64,000 bases of DNA from Paenibacillus sp. BK033. Lineage in GTDB: Bacteria > Bacillota > Bacilli > Paenibacillales > Paenibacillaceae. A program made the position numbers and the translations under genes. This document shows positions 57,740-64,000 of the stretch, piece after piece; the stretch's first letter is position 1; each line of letters opens with the position of its first letter. The DNA lies in the NCBI RefSeq assembly GCF_004345425.1, contig NZ_SLVP01000014.1:1-64000 (forward strand). The letters are read 5' to 3'. The notes below the pieces were generated by a model. The model had not been told where the DNA came from. It saw only the letters and a program-made list of their open reading frames with translations, and did not search any database.

Positions 57740-57829
57740 ACTTCCACATTTTTGTGCAAATTCCTTCTATTTTTTTGGAAAAATATGCGATATTTAAAAT
57801 ATTTTTTTACAGATAATTTTTTTTCGTTT
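57740..57829 (-). promoter_or_regulatory. spoVG sigma-H promoter and AT-rich upstream box
   Basis: Minus-strand AGGAATT (57759-57765) and GGAAGT around 57740-57745 with 14 bases between: close to the B. subtilis spoVG promoter AGGATTT-N14-GAAT. The preceding 60 bases (to about 57829) are almost pure A and T, like the AT box that boosts spoVG transcription and binds AbrB. Confidence 0.75.
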
Positions 57830-58225
57830 CTATTCGACAACAGTCGATGCAATGAGCTCGATTTCGACAAGAACATCCTTCGGAAGCCGCGCCACTTCTA
57901 CCGCGGAGCGTGCTGGCTTGTGGTCGCCGAAGTAGGAAGAATAGATGCCGTTAACCGTTGCAAATTGATTCATATCTTTCATAAATACTGTTGCTTTTAC
58001 AACATTATTTAATGTTACTCCTGCTTCTTCTAATACTGCCTGTAAATTACGGAAAACCTGATGCGTCTGTTCCTCAATTCCGCCTTCAACCAGTTGGCCC
58101 GAAGCATCCAATGGAATTTGACCGGATGTGAACAGCAGGTCACCTACTCTAATAGCCTGCGAATACGGCCCGATCGCAGCCGGTGCTTTATCTGTGGCGA
58201 TTACTTGCAGCTTCTTGTCTGTCAT
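57830..58225 (-). CDS. ridA: RidA family reactive enamine/imine deaminase
   Basis: A 131-residue RidA/YjgF/YabJ protein, the standard length. AIGPYSQAIRVGDLLFTSGQIPLDASG, NLQAVLEEAGVTLNNVVKATVFMKDM and the C-terminal ARSAVEVARLPKDVLVEIELIA, which holds the active-site arginine, are typical. It hydrolyses reactive enamines from PLP enzymes. Directly follows purR, as in B. subtilis (purR-yabJ). Confidence 0.95.
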   Translation of the reverse strand: MTDKKLQVIATDKAPAAIGPYSQAIRVGDLLFTSGQIPLDASGQLVEGGIEEQTHQVFRNLQAVLEEAGVTLNNVVKATVFMKDMNQFATVNGIYSSYFGDHKPARSAVEVARLPKDVLVEIELIASTVVE

Positions 58226-58248
58226 TGCGAATTCCCAACCTTTCCGTC

Positions 58249-59082
58249 TTATACCTTGAAATAGTTGCCCGGAATAACCTTTGTCTGCTTGGTCTTCAGA
58301 TCAACGGCCGTCAACGTCGCAAGCGATACGTAATCCTCGAGCAGGCGCTCTTCATGCTCCACCTCGCCCGATTCTACGAATACGCCGACGCCCGCAACGG
58401 TCGCTTTGAATTCGTAAAGCAAATCCATCATCCCCTGAATCGTACCGCCGGCCTTCATGAAATCGTCAATAATAAGGACCCGGGACTGCTCCTTGAGGGC
58501 GCGTCTGGCAAGGGACATCGTCTGGATCCGCTTATTGGAGCCGGAAACGTAGTTGATGCTTACCGCCGAGCCTTCCGTCACTTTATTATCTCGCCTTACA
58601 ATCACAACCGGCAGGTTGAGGCAAGCCGCCGTTGCGTAGGCAAGCGGAATCCCTTTGGTCTCAACCGTCATAATCACGTCAATATTTCGGTCAGCAAAAG
58701 CTGTCGCAAACATTCGTCCAACATCGGCCAGCAGCTCCGGTTGTCCCAGCATATCGGTCATATACAAATAACCGCCCGGAAGTACCCTCTCAGGCTGTTC
58801 CAGTTGGCGGCAAATGTTGTCCATAATCGATAAAGCTGTGGAGGTATGCATCTTAGGCGTGTATTTCACGCCCCCTGCAGCACCGGCAAGCGTATTTAAT
58901 TCACCGAAGCCTTCTTCTTCGAAGACCTCTTTTATAATGGCCAAATCTTCGCTGATGGAAGACTTTGCAGACTGATAGCGATCAGCAAATGCTGTGAGCG
59001 AAATTAACGTGTGGGGACGACTCAGCAAATATTGCGTCATCTCTACCAGTCTTGCACTTCGCTTCAATTTTTTCAAAGCCAT
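58249..59082 (-). CDS. purR: Pur operon repressor PurR
   Basis: A repressor of about 277 residues. The N-terminal winged helix starts KKLKRSARLVEMTQYLLSRP and includes SAKSSISEDLAII. The C-terminal phosphoribosyltransferase-like domain has a PRPP motif VLIIDDFMKAGGTIQGMM and senses PRPP. It should repress purine synthesis genes when PRPP is low. A TTG further upstream is open (59115), but the ATG at 59082 begins the conserved part. Co-transcribed with ridA. Confidence 0.95.
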   Translation of the reverse strand: MALKKLKRSARLVEMTQYLLSRPHTLISLTAFADRYQSAKSSISEDLAIIKEVFEEEGFGELNTLAGAAGGVKYTPKMHTSTALSIMDNICRQLEQPERVLPGGYLYMTDMLGQPELLADVGRMFATAFADRNIDVIMTVETKGIPLAYATAACLNLPVVIVRRDNKVTEGSAVSINYVSGSNKRIQTMSLARRALKEQSRVLIIDDFMKAGGTIQGMMDLLYEFKATVAGVGVFVESGEVEHEERLLEDYVSLATLTAVDLKTKQTKVIPGNYFKV

Positions 59083-59157
59083 TCCCCCCACTAAATCCGA
59101 ATAATATAAAGTCAATATAACATTTTTATACGGATTTAATCAAGAAAAACGTCAGCA

Positions 59158-60012
59158 TTATGTCAGCATTCTTACCACGTAGACCTCTTTACAGAACCCG
59201 CGAAGTCCATTATAGATACGTGGAAGCTTGGTTTCCTTCGAGACTAGACCAAAAACGGTTGGTCCGCTGCCCGACATGAGGACGCCATCGGCACCTAGCT
59301 TTTGCATGCTTTCTTTCAGCTGCAGCACTTCCGGATATAAATCCAAAGTCACATTCTCGAGCACATTGCCTAGCCCGGCGCAAATATCCGAGAACGAGCC
59401 GCGTTCGATGGCCGATACCATATCCCTCGTTGAAGGATGGTTCTTCAGCTCATTGGCGCGCAGCTTGCCGTATACGTCGGCCGTCGATACGTTAATCGGA
59501 GGCTTGGCCAAAACGACCCAGCACTGGGGCGGATTGCCGATCCGCTCCAGCTTCTCTCCTCGTCCGGTCGCTATCGCTGTACCGCCCGTTACGCAGAACG
59601 GGACGTCGGAACCAAGCTCCGCCCCAAGGCGGCACAGCTCGTCCTCCGAGATATTGAGCTGCCACAGACGGTTCAGCCCGCGCAGAGCGGCGGCTGCGTC
59701 GCTGCTGCCTCCGGCGAGCCCCGCGGCTACCGGTATCTTTTTATCCAAATGTATATATACGCCTTTGCGGACGTCGTAACGCTCTTTAATCAAACGCGCA
59801 GCCTGGAAAGCCAGGTTCTTCTCGTCAAGCGGTATGTATCCAGCCTGGCTCGATATAATAATCGTATCCCTCGGCAGCTCCTCCAGCTCAAGACGGTCAG
59901 CCAGATCGACCATCGTCATGATCATCTCGACTTCGTGGAATCCATCCTCCCGCTTTCGCAGGACATCGAGCAGCAGGTTGATTTTTGCCGGAGCCTTTTC
60001 GTAAATTTTCAT
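59158..60012 (-). CDS. ispE: 4-diphosphocytidyl-2-C-methyl-D-erythritol kinase
   Basis: A 284-residue GHMP kinase of the non-mevalonate isoprenoid pathway. MKIYEKAPAKINLLLDVLRKREDG, the ATP loop IPVAAGLAGGSSDAAAALRGLN, and C-terminal GVLMSGSGPTVFGLV are diagnostic. It lies between sspF and purR. A GGGAGAGC site precedes the ATG. Confidence 0.96.
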   Translation of the reverse strand: MKIYEKAPAKINLLLDVLRKREDGFHEVEMIMTMVDLADRLELEELPRDTIIISSQAGYIPLDEKNLAFQAARLIKERYDVRKGVYIHLDKKIPVAAGLAGGSSDAAAALRGLNRLWQLNISEDELCRLGAELGSDVPFCVTGGTAIATGRGEKLERIGNPPQCWVVLAKPPINVSTADVYGKLRANELKNHPSTRDMVSAIERGSFSDICAGLGNVLENVTLDLYPEVLQLKESMQKLGADGVLMSGSGPTVFGLVSKETKLPRIYNGLRGFCKEVYVVRMLT

Positions 60013-60068
60013 GGCAAGCTCTCCCGTTCGTTGTTAGCTAAGCAACATTATAACAAACGGGCACAAGA

Positions 60069-60117
60069 AAAGCTAAGAGGTCAATGCCGGCTTTAACCGC
60101 CTTGCTCTCTTAGCTTT
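60069..60117 (-). terminator. Terminator after sspF
   Basis: Minus-strand AAAGCTAAGAG pairs with CTCTTAGCTTT. The loop holds a second GCC-rich stem. TTTTCTTG follows. Confidence 0.8.
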
Positions 60118-60137
60118 CTAACGTCTAAATTTCCTGT

Positions 60138-60323
60138 TTATTGCTGTCCATGATTTCTGGCTGCGGCTTGCTCCGCCAACTGGATGGCCCGTTTCACCAT
60201 ATTCCCGGCGTCCTTGGTGCTAATACCGCCCCAGCCTTCTGTTTCCACCTTGTTGATGAAACCCAGGTCCTTCGCCAGTTCGTATTTCAGTTGCTCGGAC
60301 ATGACACTTCTTCTGCGGCCCAT
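60138..60323 (-). CDS. sspF: Alpha/beta-type small acid-soluble spore protein SspF
   Basis: A 61-residue protein that coats spore DNA. MGRRRSVMSEQLKYELAKDLGF begins it, and GGISTKDAGNMVKRAIQLAEQ is the conserved DNA-binding helix and GPR-cleavage region equivalent. The GRRR start is typical of SspF rather than major SASPs. AGGAGGTG precedes the ATG. A perfect-looking sigma-G promoter lies upstream. Confidence 0.93.
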   Translation of the reverse strand: MGRRRSVMSEQLKYELAKDLGFINKVETEGWGGISTKDAGNMVKRAIQLAEQAAARNHGQQ

Positions 60324-60367
60324 GTTCCGTGCACCTCCTGTCCTTAGAAAGGTATGTGATTGCGGTA

Positions 60368-60399
60368 TAGTATGTGCCGCGCCGGCAGTCGCTTATTCA
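60368..60399 (-). promoter_or_regulatory. sspF sigma-G promoter
   Basis: Minus-strand TGAATAA (60393-60399), 18-base spacer, CATACTA (60368-60374). Both boxes match the sigma-G consensus, about 45 bases before the sspF ATG. Confidence 0.82.
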
Positions 60400-60434
60400 G
60401 AAAGATCGTTTGAAAGCCCTCGATATGAAAAATG

Positions 60435-60469
60435 GCGAAAAAAAACGCGAATCCGGTTGATTCGCGTTT
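60435..60469 (-). terminator. Terminator after veg
   Basis: Minus-strand AAACGCGAATC and GATTCGCGTTT around a short loop, then a run of T. Confidence 0.9.
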
Positions 60470-60485
60470 AAGCTGCTGCATGCAT

Positions 60486-60761
60486 CTATTGTTGAATATG
60501 GGTGATTCGGACTTGACCTTCATCATTGCATACGGTCACTTCAACAGACTCTGTCAGTATATCCGCATAACTGTAGGAAACGCGCTTAAACGCGTGAGAC
60601 TCCTGGTCCAGTTTGACAATGAAAACAGAAGGGTAGATTTCTTCTAACGTGCCGGTGCGTTCGATGGTCTTTCGCCGGCCACCGTTAGCTCGAAGACGGA
60701 TTTTGGAGCCTACGTGGGCTTCCAAATTGCGTTTAATTTCCAATAGCGCGTTTTTTGCCAT
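60486..60761 (-). CDS. veg: Veg protein
   Basis: A 91-residue protein: NALLEIKRNLEAHVGSKIRLRANGGRRKTIERTGTLEEIYPSVFIVKLD in order, a full match to Veg. Veg promotes biofilm matrix gene expression in B. subtilis and is very highly transcribed. Two consensus promoters in tandem precede it. Upstream yabG and downstream sspF are the usual neighbours. Confidence 0.95.
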   Translation of the reverse strand: MAKNALLEIKRNLEAHVGSKIRLRANGGRRKTIERTGTLEEIYPSVFIVKLDQESHAFKRVSYSYADILTESVEVTVCNDEGQVRITHIQQ

Positions 60762-60788
60762 TGTCCACTACCACCTCTTTCCTTGTCC

Positions 60789-60859
60789 ATTATAACCAGA
60801 AAGAGGAGGTTTGTCAAATGAAGCAAAATATTATATCAGCGTTGTTATTTTCTTGTCAA
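60789..60859 (-). promoter_or_regulatory. Tandem consensus sigma-A promoters of veg
   Basis: P1: TTGACA (60854-60859), 18 bases, TATAAT (60830-60835). P2: TTGACA (60812-60817), 17 bases, TATAAT (60789-60794). All on the minus strand with exact hexamers. This fits the strong veg promoter of B. subtilis. Confidence 0.88.
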
Positions 60860-60916
60860 CGGTTTTTTCGCCCATTTTATCGAATTTGATGCATATTCAA
60901 TTAAAAATTGTACATA

Positions 60917-61810
60917 TTAAGACGTTATCTTCATACTCGCCGTGGAGTGAGTCACTTTTTTGGGTTTCGGCAGCCCCATCCTGTGCCGTCCCATCGTCTC
61001 AATTCCCCCTACCCCGTCAATCCCGCTGATGGTCCCGTGAATCACGTCCGAGAGGTTGATGGATTCCCTGACGGAGGTATAGCTTGCTTTAATTGCAATA
61101 TAAACAGGATCCAGCGCATGGATCAATATTCTTCCCGGGGAGCTAGCGAAGTTCGAACCCGATTGCAGCAGCGCTTCGAAATGCGATTGGCATGCGCCGG
61201 CCACCACAACAAGCCCATCCATATTCTTTTCGTATTGACGCGCAACGCGCACAGCATTTACGAAATGCTGCGAATTCTTGTAGCTGCTCAAGCTGTACAG
61301 ATCTTCACCCTCGCGGTTCTTGAGGACTCCGTCATGACCGGTAATCACGACAATATCCGGCTTTACCTGCGGCAGCAAACGGTAAAGCAGCTGGGCCATT
61401 TGCGATTCGTGAGCATGCACGCCATGCGCGGGTACCTTCATCGTTTGGTACAGCTGCATGCTTTTGCGCAAGTAATTGCCGTCTCCGTCCAGATGAAGCA
61501 CCTTGCCCGGCAATTCAAAATAAGACTGACTTTGCTGCTGCAAAGTAGCCCGATCGTGGCTGGATAAAACGGTAAGATGCGCCTTCTCCTGCCGCATCCG
61601 TCTAAGAGAGTCGTTTACTTTAATTTTCACTTGCTGCCGCGCGCTTGTCGATTCCGGATCGCGGACGACCGACAAGTCGGGAATTGGCGCATCCGCAAGC
61701 AAACGGTAATCCGTGCCTTTCAACAGCGCTTGATCGGATCGCATCTCTTCAACTCGGAACAGCACGTCACCGCCATAGGAATTGCGGACGACCAGGTCCC
61801 CTTGCTTCAT
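60917..61810 (-). CDS. yabG: Sporulation-specific protease YabG
   Basis: A protein of about 297 residues. MKQGDLVVRNSYGGDVLFRVEEM begins it, and KPDIVVITGHDGVLKNREGEDLYSL and VVVAGACQSHFEALLQSG are conserved in the YabG peptidase family, which trims spore coat proteins. An upstream extension to 61930 is open, but the ATG at 61810 follows GAGGTGAT and a sigma-K promoter. The extra 40 residues would be translated from the promoter region. Confidence 0.93.
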   Translation of the reverse strand: MKQGDLVVRNSYGGDVLFRVEEMRSDQALLKGTDYRLLADAPIPDLSVVRDPESTSARQQVKIKVNDSLRRMRQEKAHLTVLSSHDRATLQQQSQSYFELPGKVLHLDGDGNYLRKSMQLYQTMKVPAHGVHAHESQMAQLLYRLLPQVKPDIVVITGHDGVLKNREGEDLYSLSSYKNSQHFVNAVRVARQYEKNMDGLVVVAGACQSHFEALLQSGSNFASSPGRILIHALDPVYIAIKASYTSVRESINLSDVIHGTISGIDGVGGIETMGRHRMGLPKPKKVTHSTASMKITS

Positions 61811-61830
61811 GGGTAAATCACCTCTTCGTC

Positions 61831-61859
61831 TATCGTATGGGTGGAGGGGGCGGAATGTG
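61831..61859 (-). promoter_or_regulatory. yabG sigma-K promoter
   Basis: Minus-strand CACA (61856-61859), 16-base spacer, CATACGATA (61831-61839), which matches CATANNNTA exactly. It lies 20 bases upstream of the ATG. B. subtilis yabG is sigma-K dependent. Confidence 0.7.
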
Positions 61860-61939
61860 CGGAGAAAATTGTGCGGATGGGTGTGGAAGAATGGTTGGGG
61901 AAAGGCCACGGGTGGCTCCGGCTGCCGCATTTGAGGGAC

Positions 61940-62049
61940 GGGGTAACTCCCAACGGCCGCTGTTGCCTGTACATTGCTTTGAACTTATGCCACATGGGTG
62001 GCAATGTATCGGCAAAGGCGGACGCTCCGCTCCTTATCGGAGTTACCCC
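61940..62049 (+). repeat. Structured repeat element, copy 3 (candidate ncRNA)
   Basis: Closing stem GGGGTAACTCC (61940-61950) pairs exactly with GGAGTTACCCC (62039-62049). Left strand CAACGGCCGCTGTTGCC matches copies 1 and 2. Inner hairpin TACATTGC (61970-61977) pairs with GCAATGTA (62001-62008), extended by TGCC with GGCA across a 2-base internal loop. Right strand GGCAAAGGCGGACGCT then CCGCTCCT. It lies in the yabG-ksgA interval, away from any plus-strand gene. The stems are again unlike those of copies 1 and 2. Confidence 0.75.
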
Positions 62050-62559
62050 TTACCCTCTTGCGGGTAGCCTGCGCCTCCCAATTGCCTCCCCACATTCCTT
62101 GTGGGAGGCCGAGGCTGCTGCGCTACTGCGCCAGGCGCGGCGTTATGGCGGGCCAGCGGCGTTGCCTGACCGCATGACCATGACCACGCCCGCTGAGCTG
62201 GCGGGCTCGTGTGCTTATAAGCGTGACCCATGGCTGCTCCAAGCAGCGTAATGGCGTAGTTGCGCCTGCCTAAGACAGAGTTGCATGCGGAGAATGACTA
62301 TATATGTATTGCCCGGGTAATGGTGGAGTGAATCATGTACAAGGTGCGTTAGAGGGTGCGTTTAGTGGACAGTAAGAGGAAAATCCCGTGTTACAAGGCA
62401 TCAGGTAGACGACGGAAAGCTTTTCGGGTGGTCTGAACCGATTAGAGGGTTGCTCGGGCCTGGAAAGCCGCTGTAAGCGCCGAGGACCGCACAGCGCTTC
62501 GCAGCCGTGCCGTGGCCCTCCCCACCCGCCACTCCGGCGGCGGGCGCGCCTACAACAAA
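62050..62559. other. Gene-free GC-rich spacer between yabG and ksgA
   Basis: No convincing coding frame. It holds small hairpins: TACCC with GGGTA directly after structured copy 3, and CCTCCC with GGGAGG near 62075-62110. The part next to ksgA is very GC-rich. No tRNA or known RNA was recognised. Confidence 0.35.
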
Positions 62560-62588
62560 GCCGGCGGCGTTAACCGCTCGCCGCCGGC
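62560..62588 (-). terminator. GC-rich hairpin after ksgA
   Basis: Minus-strand GCCGGCGGCG, 9-base loop, CGCCGCCGGC and TTTGTTG. A second stem, CTCGGCC with GGCCGAG (62599-62621), starts immediately after the ksgA stop. Confidence 0.6.
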
Positions 62589-62621
62589 TCAAACCAGGCT
62601 CGGCCGCCGCAGCAGGCCGAG

Positions 62622-63518
62622 CTAACCCCGCCAGCCCGCCGCCAGAAAGGCGCGGCTGATGCGGGCGAACTCGTCGAGGGACAAGGTCTCCCCTCGACGG
62701 CCAGGGTCTATCTCGCAGCTGACAAGCAGCTGCGTCATTTCCTCGCGGCGTTCCTTGCCCACGAACGCCGTCAGATTGTTCGCCAGCGTCTTGCGGCGCT
62801 GGGCGAAGCTCGCCTGAACGATGCGGAAGAAATGCGCCTCGTCCTCAACCTCTACCGGCGGCTTCTCGCGCACCGCCAGCTTGATGACAGCCGAGTCGAC
62901 ATTCGGCTGCGGGATGAACACCGTATGCGGCACGATGCAGACAAGCTGCGGCTCGCAATAATACTGCACGGCTACGCTCAGGCTGCCATACTCCTTGCCG
63001 CCCGGCTTTGCCGCCATCCGCTCCGCGACTTCCTTCTGGATCATGACGACGATGTTTTCGAGCGGCAGACGCTCTTCCAGCAGCTTCATCAGGATCGGAG
63101 TCGTCACGTAATACGGCAGGTTCGCCACTACGCTTACGCCGCTCACATCCGCGAAACGCTCCTCGAACAGCTTTTTCAGATCCAGCTTAAGCACGTCGCC
63201 GTGCACGACCTTCACGTGCTCCTCGCCCGCCAGAATGTCGCCTAGAATCGGAATAAGCCGGTTATCGATCTCGATAGCCGTTACCGTGCCCGCGGCGGCA
63301 GCCAAATGCTGCGTAAGCGCCCCGATGCCCGGACCGATCTCAAGCGCGCCCTTCGTCTTGTCGAGTCCGGCCGCGCTTACGATCTTGTGCAAAATATTTT
63401 GATCAATCAGGAAGTTCTGGCCCAAGCTTTTCTTAAACTGAAAGCCATACTTCGCGATAATTTCCTTCGTGCGCTTCGGCGTTGCCACTTCAATCGCCTT
63501 TATATCGTTTCCGCTCAT
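62622..63518 (-). CDS. ksgA: 16S rRNA dimethyladenosine transferase
   Basis: A methyltransferase of about 298 residues that dimethylates A1518/A1519 of 16S rRNA (RsmA). FKKSLGQNFLIDQNILHKIV, the SAM site ALEIGPGIGALTQHLA, and NLPYYVTTPILMKLLEE, which holds the catalytic NLPY, are intact. A GTG at 63527 is open upstream, but ATG at 63518 has AGGAG eight bases before it. The rnmV stop lies 19 bases upstream, as in B. subtilis. Confidence 0.96.
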   Translation of the reverse strand: MSGNDIKAIEVATPKRTKEIIAKYGFQFKKSLGQNFLIDQNILHKIVSAAGLDKTKGALEIGPGIGALTQHLAAAAGTVTAIEIDNRLIPILGDILAGEEHVKVVHGDVLKLDLKKLFEERFADVSGVSVVANLPYYVTTPILMKLLEERLPLENIVVMIQKEVAERMAAKPGGKEYGSLSVAVQYYCEPQLVCIVPHTVFIPQPNVDSAVIKLAVREKPPVEVEDEAHFFRIVQASFAQRRKTLANNLTAFVGKERREEMTQLLVSCEIDPGRRGETLSLDEFARISRAFLAAGWRG

Positions 63519-63536
63519 GCCGTTCACTCCTATCTC

Positions 63537-64000
63537 CTATCCCTGTTCCATCGTGCGCAGAGCCTCCGCGAATTCTTCGCGGGAAATACGGAAGCTTGTA
63601 CACCTTTTGAAAAACTGCTTGCCGTTCGCATACCCGATCCCCAGCAGCTTGCCCATTTGAAGCCGGCGGTTTGCCGCGTCCGGATGAACGATAAGACCCG
63701 CTTCCATCAAGTCCTCCCAGGTAATATTCCCTTCTCCGGCCGCCATTTCCGTCCGAAGCTCGGAGAGCGCCTGGCGAATCGCCTCGGGGCTTGCGTTCTC
63801 AATTCCGATATCGCCTTTGTACATCGCCTTCTCCTGCGGCAGAAAAGCATGCTTGCAGCCCGGCACCCGCCGCGCCACAATTTTGCGTATTCTCTCGCCC
63901 GCATGATCAGGATCCGTAAATATTATAACGCCTCTGCGTTCCATCGCCAGCTCGATCCGGCGCAGCACTTCCTCGCCGACCGCAGAACCGTTGGTTTCGA
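63537..64000 (-). CDS. rnmV: Ribonuclease M5, 5' end beyond right edge
   Basis: Partial gene: the reading frame enters from the right edge (ETNGSAVGEEVLRRIELAMERRGVII), so the first residues, including the TOPRIM glutamate, are missing. FTDPDHAGERIRKIVARRVPGCKHAF carries the TOPRIM DxD-type residues (DPD), and the C-terminal part matches RNase M5, which matures 5S rRNA. Directly upstream of ksgA, as in B. subtilis. Confidence 0.93.
   Translation of the reverse strand, partial: ETNGSAVGEEVLRRIELAMERRGVIIFTDPDHAGERIRKIVARRVPGCKHAFLPQEKAMYKGDIGIENASPEAIRQALSELRTEMAAGEGNITWEDLMEAGLIVHPDAANRRLQMGKLLGIGYANGKQFFKRCTSFRISREEFAEALRTMEQG

Noticed and set aside
62401..62592. 63-codon minus-strand frame after ksgA
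   Set aside because: Gly/Ala-rich translation of a GC-rich hairpin region, overlapping the terminator; no ribosome site.

Overview
The window is a near-origin chromosomal segment of an endospore-forming Firmicute in the Bacillales. Nearly every core gene lies on the minus strand, and the order follows the Bacillus subtilis region from rnmV and ksgA to lysS. Sporulation genes are present throughout: yabG, sspF, spoVG, fin, spoVT, yabP, yabQ and spoIIE. The moderately high GC, the YacD-like foldase next to hslO and the many glycosylation and membrane proteins suggest Paenibacillus or a close relative. That genus call is inference; no 16S sequence is present to test it.

Read in the direction of transcription (right to left), the window has these parts. 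(1) 64000-57160: rnmV (cut by the right edge), ksgA, yabG, veg, sspF, ispE, purR, ridA, spoVG. (2) 57160-50400: glmU, rplY/ctc, pth, fin, mfd; prs, which usually sits between glmU and rplY, is absent here. (3) 50300-46900: a PrsA-like lipoprotein foldase, an SPFH protein with a small ribbon-helix-helix partner, a parS-like site, and spoVT. (4) 46900-42200: an accessory block that includes plus-strand genes: an AraC regulator divergent from a GH4 glycosidase, a GyrI-like protein, and a glycerate kinase. (5) 42050-35960: mazG, hup, the S4 protein gene yabO, two extra membrane proteins (DUF817 and a UPF0259-like one), yabP, yabQ, divIC, yabR. (6) 35250-26700: spoIIE, a VWA protein, a YabT-like kinase, tilS, hpt, ftsH. 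(7) 26400-21600: a nucleoside ABC importer (nupNOPQ-like). (8) 21340-14090: nadA, nadB, nadC, coaX, hslO, a YacD-like foldase, cysK. (9) 13990-5310: pabB, pabA, pabC, folP, folB, folK, a small XRE regulator, dusB, greA, lysS. (10) 5100-210: a large two-module GT-C glycosyltransferase, a GT2 enzyme and a GtrA protein, followed by a ribosomal RNA promoter and leader that run off the left edge on the minus strand.

Functionally the core genes serve translation (lysS, ksgA, tilS, dusB, pth, rplY, rnmV), cofactor synthesis (folate, NAD, CoA), nucleotide salvage (hpt, nup importer), cell wall precursors (glmU), repair (mfd), protein quality control (ftsH, hslO, two foldases) and sporulation. Several sporulation promoters can be read directly: a sigma-H promoter at spoVG, sigma-G at sspF, sigma-K at yabG, and a 21-bp-spaced Spo0A-type promoter at spoIIE.

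The most unusual signal is a structured element of 103-114 bp present three times (44058-44160, 44367-44480, 61940-62049). Its internal strands are conserved, but both its closing stem and its inner hairpin differ in sequence between copies while remaining paired. This looks like compensatory change in a folded RNA. I do not recognise it as a named family. A second, weaker family of about 75-bp palindromic intergenic repeats occurs around lysS, greA and folP.
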